The notes under the pieces were generated by a model. The model searched no databases. It had not been told where the DNA came from and worked only from the letters and a program-made list of their open reading frames with translations. Below, piece after piece: positions 32,707 to 45,842 of a stretch of 64,000 nt of DNA. The stretch spans positions 3,372,718-3,436,717 of the forward strand of contig OZ017768.1 in the NCBI GenBank assembly GCA_963969345.1, written 5' to 3'. The translations under genes were made by a program, and so were the position numbers. Positions within the stretch are counted from its first letter, which is position 1, and each line of letters starts with the position of its first letter. The DNA comes from Turbatrix aceti (taxonomy: Eukaryota; Nematoda; Chromadorea; Rhabditida; Panagrolaimidae).

Positions 32707-35700
32707 GTTTCTTGAAGGTCACCTTTCGGAACGCGAATTGGCGACATTGCTTTTTTGCACTTTTATGTACACCTTCGACGTCATCTCTCCTGTCGAGATT
32801 GAATCTGTTATTTTTGTGTCCCGATGATGATTGAAGGCGCGCGCGTGCATGGCTGCCTGGCCGGGGGCTGTTAAGAAGGCGGCGTCGCCACCGCCACCGC
32901 CGCCGCCGCCGCCGCCTGATAAGCCCATCGTTCTGTGCAAAGCAAACACCATCACAGTCCTCGTACCTACCCGCGTCGAGTGGATTGCACTGATAAAACT
33001 AGTCAAACAAACGCTTTGCTCGCACGTTCGTTTGTTCGCTGTTCGCTGCTGAATTATTTATGGCACATTTCACGATTTTATCATCAGCTTGCGGTTTTTA
33101 GAAAAAAACGCGGACACTGACACGGAATCGGCCACGGCCACGGCCACGGAGTCCACGTGCATGTGCATACTGTACCAGATGGACTCTTGATCGGTCGCCA
33201 GGGACGTTCGACGTTGGATGTTGGACGTTGGACGGTTCTTTGTCCGTCCCTGGGCGACGGGGAGAGCATGCGTTCGTTCATGTGAGAAACAGCGGAAAAA
33301 AGACACCGGGCGCGTCCGTTGTTTTTTTGGGACGGCCAATCTCTGTCTCGTGTTGCACTACTTCGTGATTGTTTTTGTTAGTTTCAATCAAGTCAGCAGG
33401 TCTCATGTCAGAGCTCGGAAAAACAATCTGGAAGCCCCATAGACCTGATAACCGTGCTATCGAGCTCCGATTCTCCGGAAAACGTGAAAAACGACGTCGA
33501 TCACCAATAACAAAAATTTTCACCCAACAAAAAACATAAATAGCACGAAGCTGTCGTCGTCGAACGGAACGAACGTCCGTCACCGGTCCTCGGTCCCCGG
33601 TCGCCGGTCCTCGGTCGCCAGCTCACCACCAAATCATCCACGGAAGCCGCAATCAGCTGCTGTCCTCCTTTTCATTTTTTTGAGGACACTGAGAGAAAAA
33701 AAAGTGCGATGAAAAAATAGTAAACGCAAGCACTGCATTTTCATTAACGACGGACGACTTGGCGAGATGTGATGACTGTTTACCCTTTACCCTGGGCAGG
33801 CTTTGGAGGCTCGAGCCGCGACCGACGACGATGTCGACGACGACGTCAGTGGGTCAACCCCAAGCAAGCGCGGAAGCCACTCGAATGCGCCCGGTCGCCC
33901 GGGGTCCTCGACTGGCGCTAGATGACCGCTGTTCACGGGCTCATTGACGCCACACTCGACACCGCGCCGACAAGACAAGTATTTTAATAGTACGCTGTTG
34001 CCTGCACGGGAGCGGCGGCGGCCGAGCCCGATTGATGATGGGGCCAGACGGGAGGTAAATACAGCCTCGACGTGTTCTGTTTTGTTCTGCTCTGCTCCCT
34101 TCCTCCCCGAAGTTGCGCCAGCTATCGCGTGCTTCTCGTTTTAGCCTCAGCTGAGACAACACATCACGGCTGTCTGCTGGCTGGTGGCTGGTTGTTTGTG
34201 CCGGAGCGATCCGGAAAAGGGCGAGTCAAGCAGGGGTGAGTCCTTTTCCGAAAAAGTGCTCAGGTTTGGTCGGCGGACGAACCCTTGCTTCAGGAAATTT
34301 GTCTGAAGTGCACCGCACCCAGCGGCGTTAGACAGATGTTTTCGGGCCTCTTGGTCGTTGTTTCGTTGTTTATCGGCTTGCATGCTGTTTTTTGTTTTGC
34401 TTTTTTTGGGGGGGGGTCCCTGCGATGCTGGTGAGGCTGTTTTTTTTGTCTCGCGCAGGTCTCCGGGAGCCAGGACGCCCGGCTTGCTTCCCGGCGACCG
34501 GGGACGATGGCTGCCGTCCCATCTTTTTTATGCGTCCAGCTGACCTTTGTTTTTGTTTTTTTTTTGTTTTTGTTCCTCTGCTGGTTTTTTTGTCCATCGA
34601 AGAAAGGAAAAAAAAGCAGCCTATGCTCCAGCCGGCAGCGCAGCCCGGTGGTACTACACAAAAACCAGCGTTCGTTCACTCTCCTGCGCCCCCTGGCCTG
34701 GCCGCGGTCCAAGTGGATGCAAAAAAAAAGGAAAGAGAAAAAAAAACCCGGGCAAGCAGAAAAGCGCCGGTCCTCTTTTCTCCGACGACTCGTACTACAT
34801 ACGTGTGGCCCACGTTGGGTTGGTTCTGCGCACCAGCTCGTGCCAGGCGCTCGCTTGCCGAGGCAAACAGCTGATCCTTGTTCGTTCCCGAGGCGACTGC
34901 GCGAGACGCGAGACGCGCGCACCTGCATTCCTGCCTCCTGCCTCCGTCAACCGACTCGCTTATCAAACCCCCGGGACGAGAGCGATTTTGCGCGCCAGAC
35001 GCGTTCAGCGTCGGTGAGGTGATCATTGACGTCAGTCGTAGCGTTCTGGGCTGTCTGCCAGCGCGGTGCTTAGTCACCTCGCCAGAGCATTGCTTATTTT
35101 TTTCTGATTCATGTCAGCTGCATTTGTGACACCTCTTTTTTTGTATATATTTGTTCCGTTCTTCCACCCTTTTTTTGTCCCGTTGTCCTTTTTGCCGTTC
35201 TTTCTTCTTTCTTCCCAAAAAAAAACGATAGATCGGAGGTTGGGTTGTAAATCGCTAAACGGCGTAAAAGTGTCTTTGTCGCGTTTTGGATCGCTTGCTG
35301 TCGAGTGAGTTGGGTTTTTTTTGTCCCCGCGCCGACGCGCATGTAATTTATCGTTACCGGTGGCGTCGCCGCCCGTCAACGACTGGTCCCAGACAAAAGA
35401 AAAGATTGTCTGGGTAGGGGTAGGGGACGATGCGCTGATCGTGCTGTCTGGGGCGCTGGAGGTGCTGGCGCGGGTGCGGGTGCCTAACTGCCGTTGTACT
35501 TGCCTGCGGGGCACCAAGTGCACAATCGTCTGTCTCCAGGCTGGTTTTTGTTCAAAACTTTTTTTTACGGTTTCCCGGTCGTTGGGGAGCGGGGGGTGTC
35601 TCGTTTGTCCCGACTGACTGACTGACTGACTGTCAGGAAGAGAAGAGATCGTCGCGCAAGCACGCCAGCGGCTGCGACCGGCGATACGACACGTCCCAGA

Positions 35701-38700
35701 CCCCAGACCCCAGACTTTTTCAAAAAAAAGGGGAGGAAGGAACAGCCACCAAACCAACTACCATCGCATAAACTTTTTTTTTGAGCGGGCCAGCGCCTGC
35801 AGCATCCATCGTCAATCGTCGCCGGTCGTCGTCCCAATCAGCCGGCCGGAGGACGAGGGTGCATGCATGCATTCGCCGCCACGCGAACGAGAACAAGAAC
35901 GAGAAGAACGAGAACATCAAATCGGTGGCGCAAGACGAGACGACAGCTGTCTGGCGGCTGGGGTCGGGACCGAACCAGTCATCCCTCCTCCTCCCCTTAC
36001 GTACTATGCGCGTGTAGGCTGGCTGCTGTCTGCAACACTTTTTTTTTAGCCAGCCAGCCAGCCCAGACAGCCCAGCGCGTGTTGATTAATGACACAACCA
36101 TGCCAGGGCGGTTGATCTTGACTGACTATCAGGCAGATAAACTTTTTTTTTTCATTCAGCTGTACTTTTTCTCGTGGTCTGTTCCTGGTCGGGGTGAACT
36201 TGATCCTGATCCTAACATCTTCACCGTCACCTTCACCATCACCATCACCTTCGGCAGTCCAGTCGCCCCACGAAGGCGGTGCAGACAGGTCGGTTGGTTC
36301 GTCTGCACTTGCACTGTCTGTGATTTTCAGTGATTTTTGGTCGCCTGTCTGCTTGCTTCGGTTTTTTTTTTCGGGCCATGATAAATACTTTGTAGCACAC
36401 TTTTTTTGTGTTTGTTTGAATTCCACGAAACCACGAAAGAAAAAAAAGAGGAAGAAAAATTTATTTATTCTCACATTATCTGGATTTTTGAAAAAAAATC
36501 AACTGGCGTGTAATTTTTCACACATGCACTATTTTTCATCCTTTCCTATCTTTTTGACTTTTTGACCCTGCATCGTCTGCGAAGACTACTAAAAGTCTAT
36601 CTAAAAAATTTTAGAGATACGATCAAAGTTTTGACAGTGATGTGCGCGGGCGCATCACCGGGGATGATGATGATCACGGCAAGCAGGACAGGAGAGTCGA
36701 TCAGGAGCTGCTCGTGCTGCCGGGGCTGGTGTGGTGACGCTTTAGCGGCGGGCGCGTCACCACAGCCAGCACCCACCAAGTCCCGGGCTGGCCGTACCTT
36801 GCTCCTCTTCCCGCTCAGTGCTTTGCATTTTTTTGTTATCTCCGCAGTCGTCTGGCTTACTTACTTAGTAGTTAGTGATTGATAAGCGAGCGGACGAGCA
36901 AACGCATGGCGTGCGCCATCAATCGTCATATGTCGTCCATCGTCCGTCGTCGATGGCGGATGGCGTTCGAGGCCGCCCGCGCACGCGCTCATGGATGTAT
37001 GATCACGATCACGATTTGAATTTTTTTTCAAACCTGGCTTGTTTGTCTGTCTGCTTTTGACACATCCTAAAAACAAAAGCAGTCTTTATCCAGCGACGGC
37101 ATCTCCTGGGAAGGGAACCTCGATGGACGGCAAAGTGGAAATCGACCTTCAAGTACCATTCCTGTCAGTTTTTAACTGGACTGGACCGTAAATAACGGTC
37201 TCGCGGTGATTGCCATCTACCTCCGCGGGCATGCGCGCGCCCATTCATGCCACTCATCCCATCCACCGCTGCTGCCGCCGCCGTCGCCGTCGCCGCCCTC
37301 AATTGTGTTAAACACCTCCACTTGCAGGAGAGAGAGAGAGATGAGCGGTTAGATATTTATTAGATCTGCGTGCATTCATTTGCTCGCTCGTTCCATACTG
37401 GGTGGTATTGCCAGATTAAAGCCACCACCGTTCGGTTCGTTTTTATGTATTCATTTGGCTCGAGCCATTTTGTATGGGGTGCCGTTAATCCACGCGTGAC
37501 GACGCTTCCCTTTTTTTCATGTACCCATTTTAGCCGGAAATTGCCTGTTTGGATGTTGAGTGATTTTCTTTCCTGGGAAGAGGGGGGGAGTTCTGTTCCG
37601 TGCGCTCTGATTTTGATGGCTGTTGGGTGTTCTGTTTTGTTGTGCATTCGTTCTCCAAAAAATATGTGCAGACGCCTGCAGGGGGTCCATCAGCCAGCCA
37701 GGTCCAACACGTGTACAAGGACAGGACCAACGGCTGGCAGGCAGGCTGGTGGGCAATCAAACCGATGACTGCCCCTGAATTACGACCAATCTGTGTTGTG
37801 TCTCATCCCGGATGGATTCGAACAGAATGAGTTGATGACTCATTTATTTGATCGATCAGGCAAAGCAAGACTCGCTTTTTTGCGGCCACATCAGCTTTGA
37901 CCCGGCTGCAAAAAAAACCTCTGTCTGCTGCAAACACGTGTTTTTTATATTTTCTTTTCTTGTTTTATTTTATTTCTCCACAGTTGATCCACCGCACATC
38001 GCGCGATCCATCCCCCTTCCTGCCCTGGCCCATCCGACTCATCAGCCAGCCTTGAAAAAAACTAGAACCTCCCGTGAATCGCTTGCATTTGCTGCCTGCA
38101 AAAGCAAAATCCGAAGTAGAGTGCGCATACCAATGGAGTTGGTTCTCGTCCATTGTTAGGCAAATTATGGGAAGTCGACGTATTATTCCGGCTGCGGGCA
38201 AGCCTTCCTTCTCGGAGGGGTGGATGGATCGCTTGCCTTGTTGCCTTGCCGAAGTATTTAGAAAGTAATAGAAAGTATCGTAGCTGTGGAGTGCAGCACA
38301 CCATACATACCACACCTTGGTGCACGGTGAGTTGTAAAAAACTAATGAGATGCACGACGATGAATGACAACAACGACGACAACGTGCCACGACGACGACG
38401 ACGATACGGAAAGGGCGGGCAAGAACGGAAAAAGAGAGAGAGAAAAAAAACAGTTGTTTGGTCCCTAATCCGCTTGCTTCGGCCCGATCAGTCGGGGATG
38501 GATGGATCGGCTTTCCGGCTACCGGCGTTGGCTGCTGGTATGTTTGTGTTTGTCTTGGCAGGGTCAGCCGCCGCCGTCTCCGCCGCCGCGCGATCACAAT
38601 CTCCGTGGTGCCGTTCTTCTCGTTTCTTTGCTCGCAGGCGGACGGCACTTTGACTTGTTGCTCACTGCTTCATCGGGGTCAATCGCTCTTGCGTCATCTC

Positions 38701-40121
38701 CGTCGTTTACACAGGTCGGGTCGGCACTTCTTTGGATCTATACAAAACGATCGAGACTTTCTTTGGCTTCTCAAAAAAAAACACTTTTTTCGTTGTTGAC
38801 CGATTTCCTTGATAGTATCATAGCTACAGAGCCTTGCGCCACATTGCACAACGTTGACCCTCCAGGCGCACAAACTCAGCACGCCGCCGTCACGGAGCGT
38901 TCCAAGTCCAATGCCCCCAACAATATAAAAACAGCCGGTCGGCCGCTATCGACGAACCGAGCAGTGCTTTTTTTTCGCGCACTCACTGCAGTTTGTTGCT
39001 CTTGCTGTTGCTTTCGTTCGCGCATTCCAATTCTTTCTCTCCCACCAGCCAGCTGGTGGATGACCTTCAAGATTTCAGCTTTTTTGCCCCGGCCAGATGA
39101 CCTTCAGGGACGCAAGTTTTTTTTTTCTCTTTTCTTTTTTCTTTTTTCTACGCGACTCGAATCGTTTTCTCCCGTCGGTGAAAAAAAACCAGATATGCCC
39201 GTGAAACGTCCTTGGCAGGCGGTGGGCGCAAGGCTTCTTTTTCAGACGGCGGCTCGCCCCCCCCCTCTCGCGGGCAGGCGTTTTCGCTGGGCGTTCGTTC
39301 GCTTGATGGTTCACAGCCGCGCAGCAACTGATTCGCGGCCCCGTCTGCAGAGACGACGCAATCGCGCGACTGCTGTTCTTTTGTAACAAATTTCTGCATC
39401 TGTTACAATTTTTGTGGCCGTGCGCTTCGTTCTGGTTTTTTGAAGCATTTTTTTGTTGCGTTTTCACGGAAAATTCCTGTGTTTATCGACGACCGTTCCT
39501 GGGTGGAAAAAAACGCAAAGAAAAAAGACTGTAGATTTTTTTGCGTTGCGCAAATGAACAAACTCGAGAAGCAGAATGAATGTTTGTTTTGTATTTTTTT
39601 TTGATTCGCGTGTCAATTTTTTTTTGTTTATCATCTTGTCTTGCTTTGCTATGTTTTTTTTGTTTTTTTCCTGAACGCTCGCGAGCGCTCGTTTTTTTCA
39701 TGCAAAAAACTCCCGCTATCACCCCCCCCCTTCCCAGGCACCGTTCTTGACCGATTGACGTTATCGACTGTGCTTCACGGGTCGGGTCGGCTTTTCTGCG
39801 ATTTTACCTGCCCTTACAATTTTTTTCTGTTTGCAACAAAAAAGTTTTTTTGTTGTTGTTTTTTTTTGTGCTCCCGTACAAATGTACAACGCGTCGTCTC
39901 CGTATGTCTCCTGGTGGCCGATGGCCAAGCGGTCGCCCCCGCCGGCCCCCACCATGCGTGTGTTGCTCCCCCCACACCTTCCGAACTCTCCTCTAAGATT
40001 GCTTTTTTTTTCAGCGCTGAAATTGCCTTTCTGCTTGCAACAGCAGAAGTTCTCGCTCTTCGTCCCTCAGTCACAATACCCTTTTACGGTATTTCTGCCT
40101 GGCGTGTATTTGCTTAGCAAA
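32707..40121. other. Gene-poor region, 7.4 kb
   Basis: No exon chain with recognisable homology on either strand. It holds many low-complexity tracts: (GCC)n near 32883, CGGCCA repeats near 33127, CGGTCCTCGGTC repeats near 33585-33620, (GACT)n near 35610, TCACCA-type repeats near 36222-36255, (CGACGA)n near 38385, and frequent T8-T12 runs. Open frames here are mostly compositional. The right end must contain the promoter of the gene starting at 40122. Confidence 0.55.
33585..33622. repeat. Short minisatellite, CGGTCCTCGGTCGC type
   Basis: Overlapping copies of CGGTCCTCGGTCCCCGGTCG in a short G+C-rich block. Confidence 0.6.
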
Positions 40122-41173
40122 ATGCAGTTGCCCTCTTCTTCGAACCAACTGCAGGGCACGTCCTCGACGACTCCCGCTCGCATGCCGTCCACCCTCCCGC
40201 CCCACTACAGCAGCTATTTTGTCTCCGTCAGCGGCTATGCCCCTCAGGCTCCCTTGCTGCCCTTCCAGAATCGCCAGCAGACGTCGACTTCGTCTCAGCC
40301 AATTCGCATCAATTCCTCCATTCCCCGGGCAACTTCCAGTTCCTACGACCTGACGGAGCGGGTCATGGGTCTCTCATTTGACCGACCGACCTCCAAGGAC
40401 AGCTTCTACGCAATGGATTACATGGAGTGCAGCGATGACGATTCGCAGGCTATCGATTCCCACCCGCCTTCTGGTTCGTGCGGCAATCAGCGTGGTGTCG
40501 GTCAGCTGGGAGAGGTCCTTCGACGCACGGGACTCGAAAACAAGGAAAACGGAGCGGAAGAACCCCTGCCTGGCTTCTCACAGAATCTCCGACCCACCGG
40601 AAGCTACGGCTATCGAGCCTACAAGCGACGCAGCTCCTTCGACGACGACAGACTCGTTCACGAAGAAACAGAGTCTGAGACTGGACGTAGGTTTTTGTTC
40701 GGCTCCTTCTCCGCTCCACCCCGTTCCATTCCACACCGGCTGCTTTCTGAGGGCAAGGTCTTCCGCGCGTGAACTGAAGAAGACAAAGGACCTCTTCGGA
40801 AGACTCCATCTTTCTCTTTTTCTCTTTTTGTTCCAATAAAGGGCATTTACCTGCATTCTGGGGTCGGTCCCGGGGTAGAATTTATTTTTCATCATTCGTC
40901 CATTTATTTTTTACAATTGTGATCAAATTTTACAAAAAATCTTTTTTTACAGTCTCCGACGTTGACGACGACTGCGTAAGCCAGTGCGGCTGCGTGCACA
41001 GTCATCCGGCTTCCGTCAACTCCAGTATCCCTCGCCACGGCTTCCGAACCATCGGTGACATCATCGGCTACGCCCAGGTCGTTCGCGCCGAACGCCTCGA
41101 AGCCCTCGCTGAGCTCCGAAATACTTTTGAGAAATTCAACAGCATGCCTCGACGCCGGCCTTCGCAGGAGTGA
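40122..41173 (+). CDS. Unrecognised Ser-rich protein with possible alternative 3' end
   Basis: Exon 1 (40122-40686, donor GGAC|GTAGGT) and exon 2 (40953-41173, acceptor TTTTTTACAG) give 261 residues. The first half is Ser/Thr/Pro/Gln-rich and probably disordered. The middle has an acidic patch (MECSDDDSQ) and a basic site (AYKRRSSFDDDRLV). Exon 2 encodes VSDVDDDCVSQCGCVHSHP and a helical, charged end (RAERLEALAELRNTFEKFNS). No known domain is recognised. The start is the first ATG after TTTGCTTAG (AG at 40116-40117), four bases away. Reading through the donor gives 28 further codons and a stop at 40770-40772, with AATAAA at 40835-40840 inside the intron, so a short isoform is possible. Confidence 0.6.
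40835..40840 (+). terminator. Intronic poly(A) signal
   Basis: AATAAA within the intron 40687-40952 of the preceding gene, 63 bases after the stop that follows read-through of the exon 1 donor. Confidence 0.45.
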
Positions 41174-41685
41174 ACTCCGCCCTCCTCGTCGGCCTCGTAG
41201 CCGTTGTGCGCTCCGTACATTGCTGCTTCTGACCTGCAGCTATCACATATTCCTGATTTTCCATTTTTTTCATGTTTTATCTTTTCTCCTTTTTCCTCGA
41301 GCCAATGACAGACCGTGGCGCCTTGTATTCTCGTAGATTTGTACCGCTTTAGCTTGCTCATTCATGTCCATTCATCCATCATTGCTCATCCGAACCACTC
41401 CAGCCCTCACCTGGCTCCTGTACCGTTTGTTCGTACCCCCCTCAGAGTATTACAACTAAATACTACCCCGCACGACCTTCTTTTTTTTCTTCTTACATTT
41501 GAGAGCTCACCGGAGCTGTCCCGTCCGTTTTTTTTTGTTCCTTACCGTCCTCCTGATGCACAGCTTTTATCACCAAACAAAATATCATTTTCATCATCAT
41601 TCGGTATCGTACCAAGAAGAAAGGGAAGAAGAAAAGTAAAGATGTCTTATCTGTACGCGATGTTTTCTGCTGCAGAGAATGTTTT
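41174..41685. other. Region between convergent 3' ends
   Basis: Mixed T-rich sequence with no gene seen. It is shared 3' flank of the + gene ending at 41173 and the - gene ending at 41686. Confidence 0.5.
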
Positions 41686-42645
41686 CTACACAATTACGTT
41701 GCAGCGAAGAAACGGACAGTATTGTCCGTAGCTGACGCGGATGCGCTCGCAAAGCCACCAGCCGTTCTGAAATGTTTAGGTAGTAATTAGGGCATGGTTT
41801 TTGTACGTACAAAAAAATGTGACAAGGAAGTAGGAAGTATTTAACAAAAAAAAGGAGATAGACCAGACCTGGGAGCGGTCGGTTCGCGTCCGCGAATTTT
41901 TGACAGACAAAAAAGGACAGGGATTGCCCGGTGTAAAAAAGTGCAAAAAAACTTACAGTTTTGATAGTCGCGTACGTGGTGTACACCTGTTGGATGCAGT
42001 TCATGTACGTGCTGACGGGGCCGCAGATGTTGGGTCCAGCGTGGTGGATGGACGACACAAAGGTGTTAACACAGGTAATAGCATCTGGATGGCTGTAGAT
42101 GGAAACAAGGTCCGAGTACGACTGAAGACCGACTGAAAAAGCACAAAAAACACCTGATTAAAGACAAAAAAACTGTGTCTGTCAAGCTCACTTTCAAGTC
42201 CTCCGTTGCAGACAAAGTTGAGCTGGGGCCAGAAGGCGGCGTACGCAAAAGCTTCGGTAATGTTAGATCCAGGCGGGAGGTGGCTGACGAGGAAGAGCGG
42301 ATTTGTACAATCCGAATACGTCGCGCCAAGCGACTGGAAGAAATGAATTCGGCCCCCGCAGACTTGAAGGTAGTTGGGCACACCTGAGTCCATGACAGGC
42401 TCCACCGCATCCCAGAGCGCCGTGCCTTCGGTATACGTAATCGATGTGTTGATGCCGATAAACTGGTTGAACTGGTACTGAACGTTTCTGAGCTGCACAA
42501 GATTGCAGTTGAATTCAGCACGAGTTGTCGGTGCCAAAGCCGCGGCAAAGACATCTGCGGGAACACGGAGCACGGAGTCATCGAGAATACTACCGGCACT
42601 GAGGCCAGCCAACAGGGCCACGAGAAGAAGCGAGCAGGTTTGCAT
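41686..42645 (-). CDS. Secreted Cys-rich protein (nematode T20D4.11/DUF19-like?)
   Basis: Three exons (42645-42192, 42132-41957, 41766-41686) join in frame to 236 residues. There is a clear signal peptide (MQTCSLLLVALLAGLSAGS). The mature part has about ten Cys spread over its length (for example FNCNLV, QVCGG, SDCTN, FVCNG, ITCVN, NICGP, MNCIQ, WWLCE, YCPFL, RCNVIV), several likely N-glycosylation sites and no transmembrane segment. The pattern resembles secreted nematode proteins with the T20D4.11-like (DUF19) domain, but I cannot assign it firmly. Likely extracellular. Confidence 0.72.
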
Positions 42646-44250
42646 GCTTGCGAGACTGCGTTGTGAGGAGAAGCAGAGTTGGCTGCTCAAGGAGCTGCCG
42701 ACACCCGAAGACGTCAGGCTCCGGTGATAACGCGAGTTAAGGCAATTAGGCGAGTCTTGATAACAAATAACCGCCACTTAACGCATCACCAATCGATCTC
42801 CGGCATCATGCATCATGCTGCTGATGTACATAAATATTTTTCTGACATGTTCAAATTTTTGACTTTGACTCTGACTCCGACTCCTCTCGATTTTTTAGTC
42901 AAAGTCGGAGTCGGGGTTGGGGTCGGAGTCGGGGTCGGGGTCGGAGTCGATTTGAGTCCGAGTCAGTGTTATAAACAGAAATGTCTTCCTAGTTTTTTTA
43001 TGTGAATGTGTAAAAAAATTCCACTCTAAAAAATTAGCACTTGCATAAAAAATGTCAATCAACGTTGACCGACCGCAGAGTTCAATGCTTTAACTTCAAA
43101 GTTGTCCACTTGATCTTAAGTAAGATGATTGCATCTCAATAGACTTTCTTTCTTTTTTTATTTGCAGAGACGTAAATAACATTAAGCATTTTAATTGCCA
43201 CACACTGCGGCAAGTCTTTGGCTTTGATCGAGAAGCGAATCTTGACTTTTGTACTCATTTTAACGCAATTTATGTGCACTTGAAATTGCAGAGAAAATAA
43301 AAAATAAATTATATAACTTGCAGATGATGAGTTGCTTTCTGAAAAAAAAAACTTGCGGTGCCAAAACAGATGCGAAATTGAAATATTTCAGGAATTCAAT
43401 TGAATATAAACATTTTGAATTCAAAATTTTGTCGCAATGTTGAACATCGGCGATCTGCCCTGTCCGACTGTTGTGGAAGTGTACATGCCAGCCAGCACAT
43501 ACAGCACGCGTGCTGAGCACGTTCTAACACTCGGATGACACATTTTGTGCACAAAAGTTATGTTTTTTTTGAAAGGAATGAAAAAAAATAAAACAATTGG
43601 TCTTGAATTTGTCACTGACATTTTATGTACCATTGTTGTGAAATATATATTACAAATTTTGAGGGGCTAACAATCCATTCTGCTATTCTGCTGACTAGGG
43701 ACTAAAAAAGACCGAGCCCGGGCCGAAATCCGGTGACCCGTCAAGAACGCTTTGGCCCGTATTTTCACGAAACAAGAATAATATTACATATTAATATTAC
43801 AGAATAATATTACAGATAAAATATTATTTTTGAAAAACAAACGTGCAAAAACACTTTTTTTATGAAAAAAATTTCCTAAATAAAATTAAGTTGTCTTTTT
43901 TTTGCAATTTTCATATAAGTTTTTGTCAAAAAACTGTGTTAGACAGTTTCACACATTGAAAGCCACGAACCACAAAAAACGAAGAAAATACAATTATTCA
44001 AGCTTTCATTTTTGTTACAATTTTGTGTTCCCCAGAATGTGGATCACCTGGGGTTGTCTAGTGTTGTATTTTGTTCCACAGTCAACGTAATCCCCCCCAT
44101 GACGACGGTTGCATGCAAACCCGGATGATAAGACGAATTCTACAGATCACACCTCTCGAAGAATCTCAATGATAAGAATTCTTAAGACCAATTCCGGTTG
44201 GAATTCCCATAAAGCATGGTTCCACCATCCGGGGTTACCACTTGATTGCC
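42646..44250. other. Intergenic region with GGAGTC minisatellite
   Basis: Contains the 42861-42966 repeat and A/T-rich sequence. A short frame (43438-43539, MLNIGDLPCPTVVEVYMP..) sits in G+C-richer sequence but is too short to call. Confidence 0.5.
42861..42966. repeat. (GGAGTC/GGGGTC)n minisatellite with inverted arm
   Basis: A short arm of GACTCTGACTCCGACTCC (about 42864-42885) is followed by about ten hexamers of the opposite strand type (GGAGTC, GGGGTC) at about 42904-42966. The two arms could fold into a hairpin. Confidence 0.85.
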
Positions 44251-45842
44251 ATGATAACGACCAGCACGCTCCGCTTGCTGGGGCTAACGCTGCTTTTTTG
44301 CATCGCGACTGCAAACGAATCCCGGAAATCATTTTTCGGGTGAGCATTGGCACTTTTTTGCCGTGGAAAACAGCTTGATTTCAGACACTCGGTTTATCAC
44401 ATCCACGTCGATCACGATGCCCACGTAGAGGCTCTTCGACGCATCGAGCAGACTCATGGCCTTCTTCTTGATTTCTGGATGCCGCTAAAGACGCTTCCGG
44501 GTGTCGCGCACGTTTCGGTTCCTCCCAGCGACCAGGTGAAATTCCTCGGATTTCTCAAGGAAAAAAAGATTCGTCACACCGTTGCTATTTCCAACCTTGA
44601 AGAGCACGTTGCGGTTGAACGCGCTCAACTTGACGCTCGGAAAATTTTTAAGGTAAATTTTATTATTATTCGGTTGCCAAAAATTTAACGTCTAATTTCC
44701 AGGCAGGTGACCGCGCAGAAGACATCACACTCAACGAGTACCACAACCTGACCGAGATCCACGCCTACCTGGACTCCGTAGCCGCGCAGTACCCCACCCA
44801 GGCCCAGACCGGTTCCATCGGACTCTCCCACGAACTACGCGACCTGAAGTACATCAAGATCGGCCAGGTGACGAGTGGCAACGCTACAAGCACACGGCCA
44901 GCGGTTTTCGTCAACGGCTGTATCCACGCCCGGGAATGGCTGGCGTGCGCGACGATGGTGTACATCATCAACCAGCTGACGGCCAACTCGACTGCCTACG
45001 CGGACATCCTCAACAACGTGGACGTGTACGTCCTGCCGGTGCTCAACCCTGATGGTTACGTGTACACCTGGACAAAGGATCGCATGTGGCGCAAGACCCG
45101 TTCAGGGCCCCGCAACGGCTGCTACGGCGTCGATCCCAACAGAAACTGGAATTATCAGTGGAATGTCGTCGGTGCCAGTCAGAATCCCTGCTCCGAGACG
45201 TACGACGGACCGTCGCCAAATTCGGAAGTCGAAGTGCAGAACATTATCAATTTCCTCACCGCCAATAAAAATCAATTGAAGGCTTATTTTGATATTCACA
45301 CGTACAGCGAGGATTTTATGTTCCCATATGGGTACGCTGATGTTTTGCCTGTTGATGTGACCAAGATTGTGAGTTTGCAAATGACAAATATTTGGGTTAA
45401 CAATTTAAAAAAATTTAAAATTAAAAAAAATTTTAATTAAAAAAAAAATTTATTTAAAAAAATAATTTAATTCATTTAAAAAAAATTAATTTTTTATTAA
45501 AAAAATTTAATTTTGTATTTAAAAAAATTTATTTTTTATTTAAAAAAAATCAATTTTTTACAGCGCGCATTGGCAGCCTCGGCGACGTCAGCCGTGAACG
45601 CAGTAAACAAGCAAAAGTTCAAGTCCGGCAGCATCACAGAAATCGTCTATCCCGCGAGCGGATCGTCTATCGACTACACCAAGCGAATTCTGGCCATCGA
45701 TTACAGCTTCGCCATGGAACTCCGACCCACAGGCAGCTCGTATAACGGATTCGTCCTCCCGACGTCGCAAATCATCCCCGGAGCCGCAGAAGCCTGGGCT
45801 GGCATTCAATACGTCTTCCGCACCGCCGCGCAGGAATCCTGA
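44251..45842 (+). CDS. Secreted zinc carboxypeptidase, M14A family (procarboxypeptidase A-like)
   Basis: Four exons (44251-44339, 44385-44652, 44703-45368, 45564-45842) join in frame to 433 residues. It cleaves C-terminal residues from peptides outside the cell after removal of its prodomain. It has a signal peptide (MITTSTLRLLGLTLLFCIAT), an activation propeptide (about 25-125) and a catalytic domain. Zinc ligands are H194 and E197 (CIHAREW) and H318 (DIHTYSE). Substrate-binding Arg lies in MWRKT, Asn-Arg in DPNRNW, the tyrosine in EIVYPASG (Y370) and the catalytic Glu in AMELRPTG (E393). The S1' residue equivalent to position 255 is Ile (SSID), so preference for hydrophobic C-termini (A-type) is expected. 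Gly before IHARE is replaced by Cys. Intron 3 is almost pure A/T. Confidence 0.94.

Noticed and set aside
34290..35760. Several long open frames on both strands (up to about 230 codons)
   Set aside because: All are biased-composition (Lys/Arg/Phe runs from poly-A/T and purine tracts), overlap one another and lack recognisable domains.
37805..37830. GTTCGAATCC-like box B on the minus strand
   Set aside because: No acceptor or anticodon stem can be built around it, so it is not a tRNA.
43438..43539. Short plus-strand frame MLNIGDLPCPTVVEVYMP..
   Set aside because: Only 33 codons with no neighbours to splice to; may be a transposon relic but cannot be supported.
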